DNA of 64,000 nt, taken from Monilinia fructicola. Its lineage: Eukaryota; Ascomycota; Leotiomycetes; Helotiales; Sclerotiniaceae. A program made the translations under genes and the position numbers. Where the stretch lies: assembly GCA_008692225.1 (NCBI GenBank), contig VICG01000013.1, forward strand, positions 1,979,001-2,043,000, in the 5' to 3' direction. Every line of letters starts with the position of its first letter. Positions within the stretch are counted from its first letter, which is position 1. Under the pieces are notes generated by a model. That model was not told the origin of the DNA and did not search any database. It worked only from the letters and a program-made list of their open reading frames with translations. Of this stretch, positions 11,801 to 23,827 are shown piece by piece.

Positions 11801-11937
11801 CAATTCAAGATATGCTGAGAAAGCGACGCAATACCGATACTTACAAACGTGACCAAGGGCCCGTCAAAATTCTAAAAACAGGTGAAGAGTACGTCAATGA
11901 TAGATTTGAAGATACAGATATGGAAGATGTGGCTTGA
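8849..11937 (+). CDS. dynamin-family (Mx-like) large GTPase
   Basis: Four exons, 8849-9687, 9758-10168, 10229-11496 and 11552-11937 (introns 70, 60 and 55 nt), give 967 aa. A Ser/Thr-rich leader of about 65 residues precedes the GTPase domain. The G1 loop is GDQSVGKST (101-109), the G3 motif is DLPG (254-257) and the G4 motif is TKPD (322-325). A long middle/stalk region is interrupted at about residues 500-570 by an acidic, Ser/Pro-rich insert (LDDDDGDDDHIPVPSDH). The C-terminus carries a GED-like segment, AKCQQLMEENSEVGERRRKL. No pleckstrin or transmembrane segment is visible. This fits the fungal Mx-like dynamins, whose cell roles are mostly unassigned, and not Vps1, Dnm1 or Sey1, which lack this leader and insert. 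It follows that membrane remodelling is plausible but not shown. Confidence 0.92.
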
Positions 11938-13349
11938 AACATCGATGGAGTTTCGCCTTCACGTCATCACTCGGCCACTCTTTCTGCTTGACATGAAAAT
12001 CCTGCTGTCAGGCAATTGAAATCTGATTGCACACTCTTTGTTGTGCTGCAACAATGAGTTTCTTGCACGATCCAGCTTCACCTCTCATTTCACCTTACAG
12101 TTTGACCTCCGGTCTCAAATTGCGGCATTTTGTCTAGCTATCGTAGAATCTCTCACTCTCCTTTCCTCGCCTCGTTCGGCAATTTGCCATCACCCCACGA
12201 CTTCCCTTTTTGCGACATTATCCAATTTACTATTTGAGCGATCACCACATCCAGCATACTTGGCTTTTCTTCCGACATCTAATTGAAGGGTGTCAATCCT
12301 TTCTAGTTCATCAAGACTTACTAGGTAATTTACGATATTGACACACATGTTTCATATCCACCAAATCGTCTTCTTCACTTATCTCGACGATGTTTCCACG
12401 AGAAAAGAAAGGAATGCGAGGAATGGGAAGGATACTACGGAGCTAAATATACCAGCTTCTTATGAATAGAATGAATGATACCAGATCCAAGCATACCCGA
12501 CAATCAACCCGCATCTTCACCACCTTTTACATAGACCTTTCCGCAACTCAATCTCCATCCTGTCTATCATCACAGCTCACGTTATGGATTCCTCATCATG
12601 TCGCTACTTGTTTGTTTGTTTGTCTATTTGTTTTTTCGTTTGCTTGGTTTGTTTGTTTAGTACATAGCAATACTCAAAATACAAGTGAAAATCAAAATGC
12701 AAGACACGCCTTTTTGTAAGGGTTACCTTCACTGCTAATCGCACCCCTCAGATCAGATCGGATCTTGGGGTTTTGCTCTTTTTGAGAGGGTGGGGTGTGG
12801 TTGTATTTACTCGTCCATGTGAGATTTACGGATGAAGCTACCTAGGAATGGACGTACGAGAGTGGTGGTGTTGATTAGTAAAAGTCCAATGTGAAATTTA
12901 GTTTTAGTGGCGTGTGCTATTATTATATTAGAAAGGTTGATGAAGCATTCAAGGTTGGTTTACGTGATTGGGGTTGTGGTTATTGATTGTGATTCTTAAT
13001 TGTGGTTATTGATTGTGATTATTGATTGAGCAAATATATGCTATGCACGTAAGGTTGCCCATGGGCCATAACTAACGCTACATGCGGAAAGAACGCAAAC
13101 ATACAAGTAAATAAAGGAGTGAGAGGGTATATCTTCGCCTGGTCCATGGTAAATTGTGTGGGAAAAGGTCATTGAGTCGTCGTGCTTGCTGTGGAATTGC
13201 ATGGTAATGTTGTGATATCTGGTGAGGGTTTACTCGTCCATTCATCCAGCCAGCCATTCACTTCCAGATCATTGGTTTTTACATCATCCACTTTTCACAT
13301 CTCCATTGTGGAACAGCAGGAGAAAAGCAAGCTTTGGTTTACTTCACCC
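11938..13349. other. convergent intergenic region
   Basis: It lies between the ends of the dynamin and SAP-SWIM-RING genes. It holds GTTT-type low-complexity sequence (12606-12660) and TGTGATTATTGAT repeats (about 12970-13030). No coding region could be supported. Confidence 0.55.
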
Positions 13350-14514
13350 TTAATCTTCCGTCTTGGCTTGAGAATACATGGCCGTGTGACCAATGTTCTT
13401 GTAACTACCCACCTTGGGCGCAGTATCCTTCAAAGCGGCCAAGCTACCTGGAGCTGGTCTGGGAGGGGCATCTTCGTCTTGCCAAGGGGTGCGACAATAA
13501 ACGCAAGTGACAACTCCGCCTCGCTTGCTGGCCTTCCATTGCTCAAAACATTCTTTGTGGAAGTTTTGACCACAGGCGGCTTTGCACCAGACTATCTCTT
13601 CGTTGGGTTCCATGTCGAATACACAGATGGGACACTCGCCGTCGATGGGTTTGCGCTTGCCGTTGTACATTGATTCGTCCTCGTCTTCTGCTTTGGCTTC
13701 GTGGTCATGCCCATCTGGGGCGCGAGTGACGGGTGCGTTGGCCCAGATGAATTCAAGTTCATGGGAGAGGAATGCTTGTTGATAGCAGAGATGCATAGGC
13801 GCTTTATAGATGATGATTAATGCATCTATCTGTGATGAGCATGTAAATTTGATTTGGAAATTGGGGGTACTTACAATTGATATGCTTGCACTTCTGACCA
13901 CGAATCCTCTGACTTTTGATCAGCATTTAATCGCGTAGGAAATACAAACTACTTACGGCGTCCATACAGGTGCAACTTGGCACACGTCCAATCCTGGTTT
14001 GATAAATATTACCAGTACTACCGGCGATATCAAAATCCTCACGCGGTCTTCCTTTTGCATCCACGGTTTTCCGTCTGTTCAACATAAACATACGCTCCTT
14101 TCGGATACGCTTAATCTTATCCTTGAATTTCGCATCGGGTTCTGCAACAAAGTCTCTCTCTCGCTTCTCTCCCGTACGAGTATCCACATTTTGATAAATG
14201 ATAGCTTCAGAAGCAAGCTGACCTTCAATCAAAACATCTGGACTCTTTTCCTTCTTGGCTCTCTTCTTCCTTGGTGGAGCATCAGAATTGGAAGGACCGG
14301 CTTCGGCAGGGGGGTTTTCAATTTTAGGAACTTCGGGCTCAATGATCAACGTTCCATCATCAGATGCTTGGAGACGTGCTACTAAGTCCGGTTTTCTGCC
14401 AGTCTTGGGTAGACCACGACGTTCAAGCTCGGTTTTCAATTGTTTGACCAAACATTGACTCCAATCAATGGTTTCGACATTTTCATCTTCTTGAATATTG
14501 CGTTTGCGAGGCAT
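13350..14514 (-). CDS. SAP, SWIM and RING domain protein, putative E3 ubiquitin ligase
   Basis: Minus-strand exons 13957-14514, 13875-13908 and 13350-13825 (introns 48 and 49 nt) give 355 aa. The middle exon is only 34 nt. An N-terminal SAP helix-turn-helix (CLVKQLKTELERRGLPKTGR, residues about 21-40) should bind DNA or chromatin. A basic PPRKKRAKKEK stretch looks like a nuclear localisation signal. The SWIM zinc finger is split by intron 1: Cys181 and Cys183 come from exon 1, Cys193 and His195 from the 34-nt exon. The C-terminal RING has the spacing CPIC, WCKAACGQNFHKEC, TCVYC, like MEKK1 and ZSWIM2 RINGs. The ATG at 14514 was chosen because the open frame upstream (to 14772) is Ser/Tyr/His repeat sequence. 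Ligase activity and chromatin targeting are inferred from domains. Confidence 0.85.
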
Positions 14515-14677
14515 TATGAGTTGATGAAATGAGTTGGTTAAGCGGGGGGCAGAATGTTGATTTAATGTGATAGATTGATGGGATGAATTAGTTGAGGGGG
14601 GAGTATAATGTTGATTGAATGTGATAGATTGATGAAATGATCGACGCGACCGTGGAATTGTGATGAGTAGATGATGT

Positions 14678-14706
14678 GAGTATGAGTATGAGTATGAGTA
14701 TGAATA
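14678..14706. repeat. (GAGTAT)n microsatellite
   Basis: Four copies of GAGTAT followed by a variant copy, close upstream of the SAP-SWIM-RING start. Confidence 0.75.
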
Positions 14707-14819
14707 TGATGATATTGATGTGTGAGAATAAGGAATGAAGGGAAATGAAGAGATTCGATGGAAAGTCATCAATTACATATACTTGTTGAAGAAATATCAA
14801 GTAGGATTATGTCTTAGGT

Positions 14820-14880
14820 AGAAGAGAAGAGAAGAGAAGAAGAGAAGAAGAGAAAAGGAGAAGAGGACAAGAGGAGAAGA
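14820..14880. repeat. GA-rich tract (AGAAG/AGAG)n
   Basis: Sixty bases that are almost purely A and G, upstream of the SAP-SWIM-RING gene; on the gene's sense strand this is a pyrimidine tract. Confidence 0.75.
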
Positions 14881-15004
14881 TATTCCAAGGTTATATATGT
14901 GAGGTGGATGAATGAATCGATCGTTACTTCCAGGTTACCTACTTGTATCAATACCTAGTACTGGGTAGTAAAGTAATGGAAGTGATTGAGATGCAGATGT
15001 TTTG

Positions 15005-15046
15005 ATTGAATGAATGAATGAATGATGGATGGATGAATGAATGAAT
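15005..15046. repeat. (TGAA)n tetranucleotide tract
   Basis: TGAA copies interrupted by GGAT units. Confidence 0.7.
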
Positions 15047-15772
15047 TGGATCATGGAAAAGACACTTGAGACGTGATTGGAGAGTGAAGCCTGAAATGCT
15101 CCACTTTTATCAGGCAGAAGTCACGGATTGAGCACGAGACCTCGTGATTTGGTAACCCCGGCCTTGTCATTCTTGGATGACTCAGCTCAGCTCAATCCGA
15201 GTTGAGAATGAACGGCACTCCGGTCGTGATCACTCCTCACTCACCCTTCATTCACTCCTCATTCACTCCTCACTCACTCCTCACTCACTCAATGCAAAGT
15301 CCAATGTCTGACCTGGAAGCTTCAAGTCTTGGAGTGAAGGTTGGAATTGACCTCAGGAGGTTGAGATATTATATGATTGCGGTTGGATTCTCTATAACCT
15401 TAGAACTACTAGGTCATCTTACCTCGTACTCGAGCATAATGCACACCCGTGGACGTATATATGGATCCAGGAAAGATCGGATTCAGCTCATCACCACCAT
15501 TGATATGATTTATATACTCATACCCGATACTGTTCAAAGGATTCATTCACAACACAACCTCCTTGGAATAGAGTTATTCCTCCAGCTGTCATCGATATCT
15601 TGCTCCCCTTCTTGTTCCTTTCCTCCTTCCTAACACTCTAATGAATATCATCTTCTCGAACACAAGTTTGAAGTTGCAAATTACAATGCCACCATGTCAT
15701 TGCAATATTGATATCTAAATACAAACTAATCTTTCCGTCTGTATACTCTTTCATGGGTGCGTTAAGGTTGAT

Positions 15773-15800
15773 GTGCACTGTGCACTGTGCACTGTGCACT
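15773..15800. repeat. four exact copies of GTGCACT
   Basis: A perfect 7-bp tandem repeat. Each unit holds the palindrome GTGCAC, an ApaLI-type site. Confidence 0.85.
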
Positions 15801-16774
15801 CTTGTTACAGTAAAGTTCTTGGTGATAAATGGTTTGACCATTGGTGAGGAGAACAGCAAAGAGGTAAAAGGGAAGCATTCTTCCTCTCAGAGATATACAA
15901 GCTTGGTAGCCATCACTCTATTCAAGTTTCACTCCAACAACGTATTACTTCACTCCAACACGCTTCATTCTATTCTACCCCAATCAGAGTAACCTCCAGG
16001 GATTACCTAGGTTAAAGAAGGGCTGGCTTCCTTAACAACCTTCAAAGTGTTGTTGCATATCTACAAATTATAGATCTCAAGATATCTCCCTTAAAAGGCA
16101 TTCCACACCAAAATGAAAAGCTTCATATTCTTCAATCTACTTTTGAAGCCCTCTGCCAAGAGCTGGAGAATATTGAGGAGCTTTTTTGGTCTGCCTGAAA
16201 TACTGCTATTGCCATTCTGGGTATACTGGTACTTCGGATGAGAGACACTTTCACTTTCTTGGATGAAGAGAGATTTGAGTGGAGTTTTTCCAATGCCACT
16301 CTGATGGTAACGGAGCGGAACTTCCCTTGAGCCATAAATCAGAGAGAACTTTTCTTCCTGCAACTATAAACATCAACGGACAGCCTAGATATATTTGAAT
16401 CACTAGATTACATTGTCGATTCTTCAATTCAAATACTGATATCAAAACAGTCTTCATAATCACCTTTTCCCTAGAATCTAGGAAGTTTCTGTTCTCTTAT
16501 TATAAAAGTCAGTACCCTCCTCTCGCGTCGCCTTGCCAGAATTGTTGTTGTTGTTGGTGTTGTTGTTTAAACCTCCCTCAAAACAACAACCACAATTCCT
16601 CAAGAACAAGTATTTCGGTCTTTGTTTTCAAACCGTCACCTCTGTTTCGTCTTACTGACTTTGACTTCAGAATAGATCAAAAATCTAAACTATCTCGACA
16701 CATCACTCATACGACTCTTGTTTACTTGCTAGGTACTTTTTCAATTTGAACCAAACTGTAATATTCAATTTTTG

Positions 16775-16842
16775 GTAAGTCAACCCCCATCAGTCCTTCT
16801 TCATATATCAACTCTAACTATAAATTGTGAGATATATTACAG
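16775..16842 (+). other. 5' UTR intron of the DUF6604 gene
   Basis: A GTAAGT donor at 16775 and ATATTACAG acceptor ending at 16842 define a 68-nt intron that stops 21 nt before the ATG. Confidence 0.55.
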
Positions 16843-16863
16843 CTCTACCATAAATCCTTCATC

Positions 16864-19800
16864 ATGCTGCCAGAAGGTCTCTCTAGCAGTTACAAAAGAT
16901 ATAAAGATGATACTAATATCTTCTCTACATGGCTTGGTCAAACTGCTGTCAAATGTGGATATAAACCAGACCCTTCTGCTAGAAGAGTTTTCTCAAATGC
17001 ATCCGCTACCTCCGAATCAAGTTCATATTCTACTTCATCTTCATCATCAATCTTCTCCGCCACCTCCGCTACTTCTACCACTTCCACCTCAACATCTATT
17101 TCAAATACTTCCAATACCCCCAAATCTGTCAACCCTTCTACGACCTCAAATCGTTTAAAAGGAAAAGCTAGGAAGAATGCCAAGAAAGCTAAAGTTTCCA
17201 CCTCTACACAGGTGCTCGAAATGACGGTTGTTATAATGAGTACTAGGGACTTGGTTGATCAAGCAAAGCTCATTGCTGAGCAGAAAAAGACTGCTGTTAT
17301 TTTCCCTTCAGTTATTCATCGCGTGGCCGAGCGAGCAATCCATGCTCGTAAAAGATTTTTAAAATGGTTTCAAAAAGCTCAATCTGAAGAAGAGGAGGTC
17401 AACGCATCTCATGAACATTTCATTGGGGTTCTGGAGACTATTCTAGACATCTTGACACCCTGCTACGAGAGTAACAAGAAAAAGCATGGAAAAGCTGGCA
17501 CGGGACCCAAGGTCAAGGGGAATCCAGATATTCCAAGTAACATTTTTGAAATGTTGGACGTGGATGATATTGCCGATGAAGATCTTAATACTCCCGAGCT
17601 CAAACCCAGACGTGCTAAGGCCGTACCAAAATCTACTTCCCTGGAAACATACGAGCTGGATACAGATCCGGAAGTTGATGTACCTTTCATTGCATTCTGC
17701 TTTTTTGAGGATTTGCACAGAATTCAAGAGTTTTTGAAAGAAACATGGAAGAGTCATGCAACTGGCGATTTGGATATAGGTACAGCGTATCTTTTGACCA
17801 ATTATGCTGTTAGTATTGTAAGTGGACTTATTAGGATATGATGATCTGAAAATCAGATTAATCTTTCCTGGTATATTTTCAAATAATGATTTTACAGTCT
17901 AACTCATAATACAGGTTGAACAAGAAGAAAACCGAATCCTAAAATCTCTTCCAGCTCATCACGTCCATGCGTACTCCTCTATGTTGAGGATCGTAGATAA
18001 TATGTACTTCCCAACCATGAACCATTTTCATGCACCAAAAGAGGCAAAGGATAGAGCTGATCTGGACGACTTTCTTTATTACCCAGTTTATCAAATTATC
18101 AACAAGACTATGCACGCATTACAAGATTGTGACCCGATCAAATTTCCCCCTATCGTACCGCCTTTGTCTTTATCGGTATTCTCCAAGGCGATTGAAGGAC
18201 AATCAAACATAGACAGTATACAAGAGGACGATATCAAGCTCACCCAATTCTTGTTAGAATTGGCCATTCATGAGAAATTTCAAAGTTACGGAGGTTTCAA
18301 AACACCCCCCAATGAATCCGAGGATATAATCACACACTCCCTGCGACTTTTTATTAACAGTAAAGACCCTGGCAAGGTAATGCCAACCTGGCTGGTTTTC
18401 GGAGCTGCATTACTTCTTGATATTGTAAGTATAAAGTTCCGTGTAATATTTCCTGTCATCCAAATCCTGCAACTAACTTTGCCCTTTAGTGGCGAACTCT
18501 TGGAGATAAAGTTGAGGAATCTTATGAAAAGCTTTTGCTAAAGAGTTCAATGGTAAAAGGAAAGACGCGTTATACTTCTCCTGGAACAATGGAGTATGAT
18601 TGTACAAGACAAGACTTCATCGAAATATGGCAGGAAGTTCATAACTTCATCCAGCACAATCCGGTACCCTGTATGAAACAGACTTGGCTTTCGACCATTT
18701 GTGACAAGGAAACTGATGATACAGCGGAGGCTCTAGCCTGGAACATCTATTCTATGCAACAGAATGCAGTCAACGACGGGTTATCGCGCTTGGATGTACA
18801 TTTAAGAGCATCTCCAAAGCTTCCCAAAGACTATCGATTGTGCGCCGCCGAAATTGAAATCATGGAAGTTGTGAAATCAAAGAATCTATCTACGAAATGG
18901 ATTCGACATTCGACAGACCCGGCATTCTTTCTTCGTCAAAATCCTCTCTGTACCGCATTACGAACCTTGGAACTCAATCTTTCTTTAGAACGAGCTGGCC
19001 TTGAATTCGTTCTATCGAACGGTACTAGTTTTTCTATTGCACATATTTACAACGCTGGGAAACAGATGAAGTATATCAAAAAAGGATGGGTCGGTTTGGA
19101 CAAATTTATTGATGCTAACCTGCATGATATTTTTACCGGTGGTCGACCTAAGACAGCCCATGAATTTTATAGTAAGTTACTTCTTCTATTTCACTATCAT
19201 CTACAAGATTTGTCGTGCTATGTAGAATAATGATCCCTAACATATCAAAGCTCGAGCATTGTTAGGTATGGGATATTCATCGACAAACTTGGTACAACAT
19301 CGTCGCCGACAAGGTCAAATTGAATGGCGCGATGTCAACGAGAAATGGAAGCAACCAGATGTCTCCAAGCTTCTAGAGCAAGCACTCTCACCTGAGGGTG
19401 ATATGAACTGCGGAGGTGATACCATCGCCCGATCCATGTTCCGACTTCGAGCACTTGCCCTCGCGAGCCAAAAACTCTCGGAATCACAAGCCAAGAAGTC
19501 ATCTGTTCATCACCGGACACCGATTCAAATCCTCGGCGAATTGAGAGACTTCCTACCAGATTTGATGGAGAATATGAATGTTGACTACATCGGAGTAACG
19601 CGTAAATGCGACATTCTAATGGCGAAGCTTCACTTGATCTTATCGAAACACGGGCTCTTTGTTCCGGTCATGCCTCATCTCGGGAGTGAAAACTTTCAGT
19701 TGATGATCAACATCATGGGACACAATGTTCAAAATCTTCGTCCGGATATTCTCAAAATTGCCTCAAGTGAGATTGCGAGGTATATTGACGACGGAGACGC

Positions 19801-20212
19801 AGATTGGGCTGAGGAGGTTAAGCCTTTTGCTGTCCCCTCTAGCTTGGCTAGGGTATCGGCAATGACGTTATCAGAGGCTAGCGACGAGTTCAATTACTGT
19901 CAGATCCCTTATGCTCTCATACACAGTGCTGGAAAGTGCACATCCAGCACGCAGAAAGAAAAGAGACCGCCGTGGACAAAGCTTCCCAAACGTTTGGATT
20001 CGGGTACGAGCACTGGTTCTGGTGGTGGTAGCGGTCGTATCTTGGGTGGAGTTTCCATGATGTTTGCTAGTCAGCAGGAAGTCGCACATTCATTGGAGCC
20101 GGGCATGAGTGCGGGCGGTCTTGTCTTGGGTGGAAATTCCATCATGTTGAAGCAAGGAACGCAATCACGCTTTCGTCAGGCTACTGTGACTGAGGACGTC
20201 GAGGAGAATTGA
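16864..20212 (+). CDS. DUF6604 domain protein, function unknown
   Basis: Four exons, 16864-17817, 17915-18424, 18490-19171 and 19251-20212 (introns 97, 65 and 79 nt), give 1035 aa. The N-terminus, LSSSYKRYKDDTNIFSTWL, is the hallmark of DUF6604 (PF20253), a filamentous-fungus family without known function. It is interrupted by a Ser/Thr-rich stretch at about residues 43-97 and a basic KGKARKNAKKAK stretch at about 100-111. The middle of the protein has no domain I recognise. The C-terminus is Gly/Ser-rich and contains two related hydrophobic strings, RILGGVSMMF and LVLGGNSIML. No signal peptide or membrane segment is evident, so it is probably soluble. All four exons join in frame with good GT-AG borders. 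The exon 3 to 4 junction is the least certain because its acceptor is CAAAG. Confidence 0.82.
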
Positions 20213-20759
20213 TGGAGTGTTAGCAAGTGGGATTATATAAGATCGAGTTGCTGGCCTGTATAATTATTTGTAATTATTGATAGTAGTCTGTCTATCTTGT
20301 ATAAGTAGAGTAGCTAACTTGTTAATGTAATTCTTACATCGTCCAATTAACCCTCGCGGTCATGATCAGTCAACTGCGATACGGATGCATGGAGGTCCGT
20401 TTCGTCCTGTGATATGATCTACCATCTACTCCCTATACTTCCGAAGTTAATCCGGTATCATACGACACACGTGATCCATTCTTTATCATTGGCGAAAAAC
20501 ACGAACCTGTCACCAAGAGCCTTATATTTCGCTAGGAGCTTCTGTCGCGTCGTCCTTTTCCATCTTCTCAACATCTCCTTGACCTTATTGTTGTTACATC
20601 ACTATCAATCATCCAGGGAAGACGGCGCATTCTTCTTTTGAGATTTTTTAAGATATACCGTACAATTCTCAAGTCAAATTGAACTTCAACAGCACCAGGA
20701 ACAGTTCACACTCTCCTGTGCGCAAACTTGCAGCTTACTTTTAGCCATCTCTTGCAATC
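20213..20759. other. intergenic, HP1 upstream region
   Basis: It holds the 3' flank of the DUF6604 gene and about 0.5 kb upstream of HP1. No gene was seen. Confidence 0.55.
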
Positions 20760-21793
20760 ATGCCTCCACGTAAGTTACACACATAAGATCGCAGACCGTG
20801 TAAATACTCAGTTCAGCTGGGGTATCGTTACGGAAACAGGTGTCTGCTGGATTTGTCTACCCATTTGGCATGCGCTCACCCTTTACAGAAATTAGTGATG
20901 ATGAAGGTTCGGTCTCCGATGCTAGCCAACAAGAAAGTAAGAGAGACGTTAAGCGTAAGGGCAGTAATGTGGATTCGGAGCCTGAAGAAGAGTTGAAGGT
21001 TGAATCTGACGAGGAAGATAATGGGGAACAAGGAGAGGATGAGTGCGACATGAACTTTCGTGGAATGTTTACGTTCAATGATTAACGGTTTCGCAGGTTT
21101 GTGGTTGAAAAGATCTTGAAACATGCCATTGATGAGGAAGTAGGTGGTTTTGTTTATCACTGACGTATTGGATATCTCTGACACTATTCAAAGGGCATCT
21201 TAAGATTCCAAGTTAAATGGGAAGGTTATGATAAAAAGTCTGATTTGACTTGGGAGCCCGAAGAGAACTTGTAGGTTTCACTTGTTCCTTTGAATGTTGC
21301 TTGACTAATCATAAGATCTTAGGGTAACTGCTCAGGATATTCTCAACGCATATCTCGAAAGTGTTGGTGGTAAGGAAAGGCTCATGGATTTATATAATGA
21401 GAAGAAGGCGGAGGCCGCGGAGGCTGCGGAAAAGAAACAAGGAAAGAAGCGTGGTCGACCAAGCGCTGGTGCGGGTACACCTCAAACTAATGGGAAGAAA
21501 TCAAGAAAGAATGGTCACCCCTCATCATCTACACCACCTGCATCCCTCGAACCATATCAATTCAAACCACCAAGTGGAAGTTGGGAAGACGATGTTGTTA
21601 CTATCGAAGCAATGGAAGGACCAAATGCTGAAGTCATTGTCTACTTGACATGGAAAGGTGGATATAAGTCACAACATTCATTACATCAAGTATACAAGCG
21701 TTGCCCTCAAAAGGTAGAGTTTCTAAAGTTCGACTTGAAGATTTCAGACTAACAAGAAAATAGATGCTCAGTTTTTATGAAAGACATTTGTAA
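20760..21793 (+). CDS. heterochromatin protein 1 homologue (chromodomain plus chromoshadow domain)
   Basis: Six exons, 20760-20769, 20889-21042, 21097-21139, 21194-21270, 21323-21713 and 21764-21793, give 234 aa. Intron 1 is 119 nt and the others are 50-54 nt; the first exon is only 10 nt. An acidic N-terminus (ISDDEGSVSD) leads into the chromodomain at about residue 55 (EFVVEKILKHAI, FQVKWEGYDKKSDLTWEPEE). The methyl-lysine cage is kept: Phe56 replaces the usual Tyr, and the Trp and Tyr of KWEGY are present. A basic hinge with an AT-hook-like core (KKRGRPSAG) follows. The C-terminal chromoshadow domain runs from GSWEDDVVTIEAME to FYERHL. HP1 reads H3K9 methylation and dimerises through the chromoshadow domain; in Neurospora it links H3K9 methylation to DNA methylation of RIP-mutated DNA. 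Confidence 0.93.
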
Positions 21794-23190
21794 AAACCCT
21801 TCATGTCCATTTTCCAATATCCTGCTAACGTCGCCACAGAGTTTTCAAAAAGACCGAAGAGGATTCATAAACTCACCATGCCATACAACCCGACTTCTAC
21901 AAGGCCTACATCTTCCAGTCTATCACGCACTGGTCATTTATTCTCTGATCAATACTTTTACTTCTTATCCGCACTAAACGCGGATATTAAAGGGGCTTCT
22001 GCATACCCATATGCTATTTCTACTTTTGTCATGGTTTTGCTTTCCATTTCCGTCTACCCTTTAGCGGGAGTTCGCGGTTGAGGGCTTTAGGGTACTTAAT
22101 ACATGCTGAAGGTGACCTTTACTTATGTGGGCTTCGGTTGTTATAGTACTAATGGCGCCGTGTGTACTTTTAACAAGTTAAAACGCAAAAAAAGTGGCAA
22201 TGAACAAGTTAACCAAAATGTGTTGATAATAGGTGTGGATTTCGTACCGTGTTGGTTGTGAGAGGGGTGCTTTGATACTTTTGGGTTTGATTTTCAGTCA
22301 TGTAGTTGATAAAGAATGGACTGGTCTAGCGTCGCTCGATTTTGTGCCGAGTTTTTGATAGAGGGCTTATATGTGAGATGAAGCGACAGATCCATATACT
22401 TTTGTCGACCTAGTCATAATTGGGTGCAAAAGATAACCAGATTTCATTGGATCGCGTGTAATCAGGGGATGATATATCAAGCAGGTAACGATTGAGAATT
22501 AGGGGTAAGAAAAACGATGAATGGTAAACTATTCCATTTGAACTGTGCAATGATTAATGTTCACTAACATTCATCTCTCCTTTTCACTCTTTCTTTTTCA
22601 TGTCACTCACATCATGTTCCTCTTCTAAATATCCCATAGGTGAAGGTGACATGAAGCAGGCTCTGAAACGAGCATAAACTACACTTTGAGTCGTCGCATA
22701 TACGGCACTCTGGTCCATTTGTCACTTTCCCGAAGAACTAAGAGCAAGAACAGCCGCTAAAAGCAGCCGGTCGATGTGTTCTCTAAATGAAAGTTAAAAT
22801 GTCTTCATTCACTCAGTCATATCAGATACCAAATGAGCTTGGACAGAGAGAGCCTTGTCGCGTCAAGCGAGAATGTTGAGATTGGGATTTGGAGGTGGTG
22901 GATAGTGAGTGCATGGAGCGATGGATTACGGTAGTTGGTTTATTTGCACGCTTTTATGGGGATGGGTTTATTTGTTCGACTGCTTCGATGCTTCTTGGAT
23001 TTTGGTTAAGCATTGTTCTTACTCATATTTGTTGCTTGTGGATCCGGTTTTCTACGTTGAGTGTCTGTCTGTCTGTCTTGGGTTGATCATTTCATCTACC
23101 TAGATCACTCCCACAAATTGCAGTCGTTGCGCTGCTTCATTACAACTTTGAATCTCAACAGCACTGCTATTTCAACATCCCCAACAACCT
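21794..23190. other. intergenic, nothing supported
   Basis: It contains the 3' flank of HP1 and about 1 kb of sequence with only short, domain-free frames. Confidence 0.5.
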
Positions 23191-23827
23191 TCTCTCCCAT
23201 CGAAGCCTCCCGGTGTCGCCAGGAAGAAAAGCGCGAACGTGATGCGGAAAAGCCTAGCTTCACAGTTGAATTGAAGATCCACAAGCGTAGCCTGGTGGTC
23301 GTCCTTCCCATTCGTTTTATACCAAAAGTCACCTTCGGAGGCCTCTCTTTGGATTTATGATCGATGATACGTCCAGGACGACCCATCAATGAATGCTCGA
23401 CCTACTAATACCTACCGTCGAATTCGACCCCAGTCTTGCGAGTCGCGGTCTTATTGATTCTGCAAGTGACGATGATCGCAATGCCGCCTGTGGAGCACTT
23501 GCACGGGGTATGGACAAGATCGTGTTCGTTCAACCAAACCCATGGTGTTACACCTCCATCTAGAATCGCGCAGATGAGCCCTCAGAGGCTACACGCTCTG
23601 CCTGGTACCATCCCGAGGTCGAAATCATCCACTGTGGTTCGAGAGCAGAATACGCCGACATCTTTGTCCTCAGAATCGGCCCTACAATCAGTTCCGTCCA
23701 GAGCGAAGAAATCGCGATCCTGGTTCGATATCTTGCCAGCATCAATTTTACTAGGGAGCCCGGACCTTTCTTGTTGAGAGATAGGAGATTGAATGGAATT
23801 TATTGTTTTGGTACGGAGATTGTATAA
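23191..23827 (+). pseudogene. broken coding region, unrecognised family
   Basis: Protein-like sequence continues here in more than one frame. One frame (to about 23360) contains ERDAEKPSFTVELKIHKRSL and then stops. From an ATG at 23393 another frame runs 56 codons to a TAG at 23561, then continues open for 87 codons to a TAA at 23825. It includes SASDDDRNAACGALARGMDK before the TAG and SVQSEEIAILVRYLASINF after it. A single C-to-T change (CAG to TAG) would explain the internal stop. No intron removes it cleanly. I do not recognise the family. It looks like a decaying gene, but an unspotted splice pattern is possible. Confidence 0.35.

Larger units (their letters stand above)
14515..16863. other. 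divergent upstream region with several microsatellites
   Basis: It is shared by the SAP-SWIM-RING gene and the DUF6604 gene. It contains GAGTAT, GA-rich, TGAA and GTGCACT arrays (listed separately) and a likely 5' UTR intron of the DUF6604 gene (16775-16842). No additional gene was supported. Confidence 0.5.

Noticed and set aside
14515..14772. Longer N-terminus for the SAP-SWIM-RING protein
   Set aside because: The upstream in-frame sequence is Ser/Tyr/His repeat text derived from a GAGTAT microsatellite, while the ATG at 14514 directly precedes the SAP domain.
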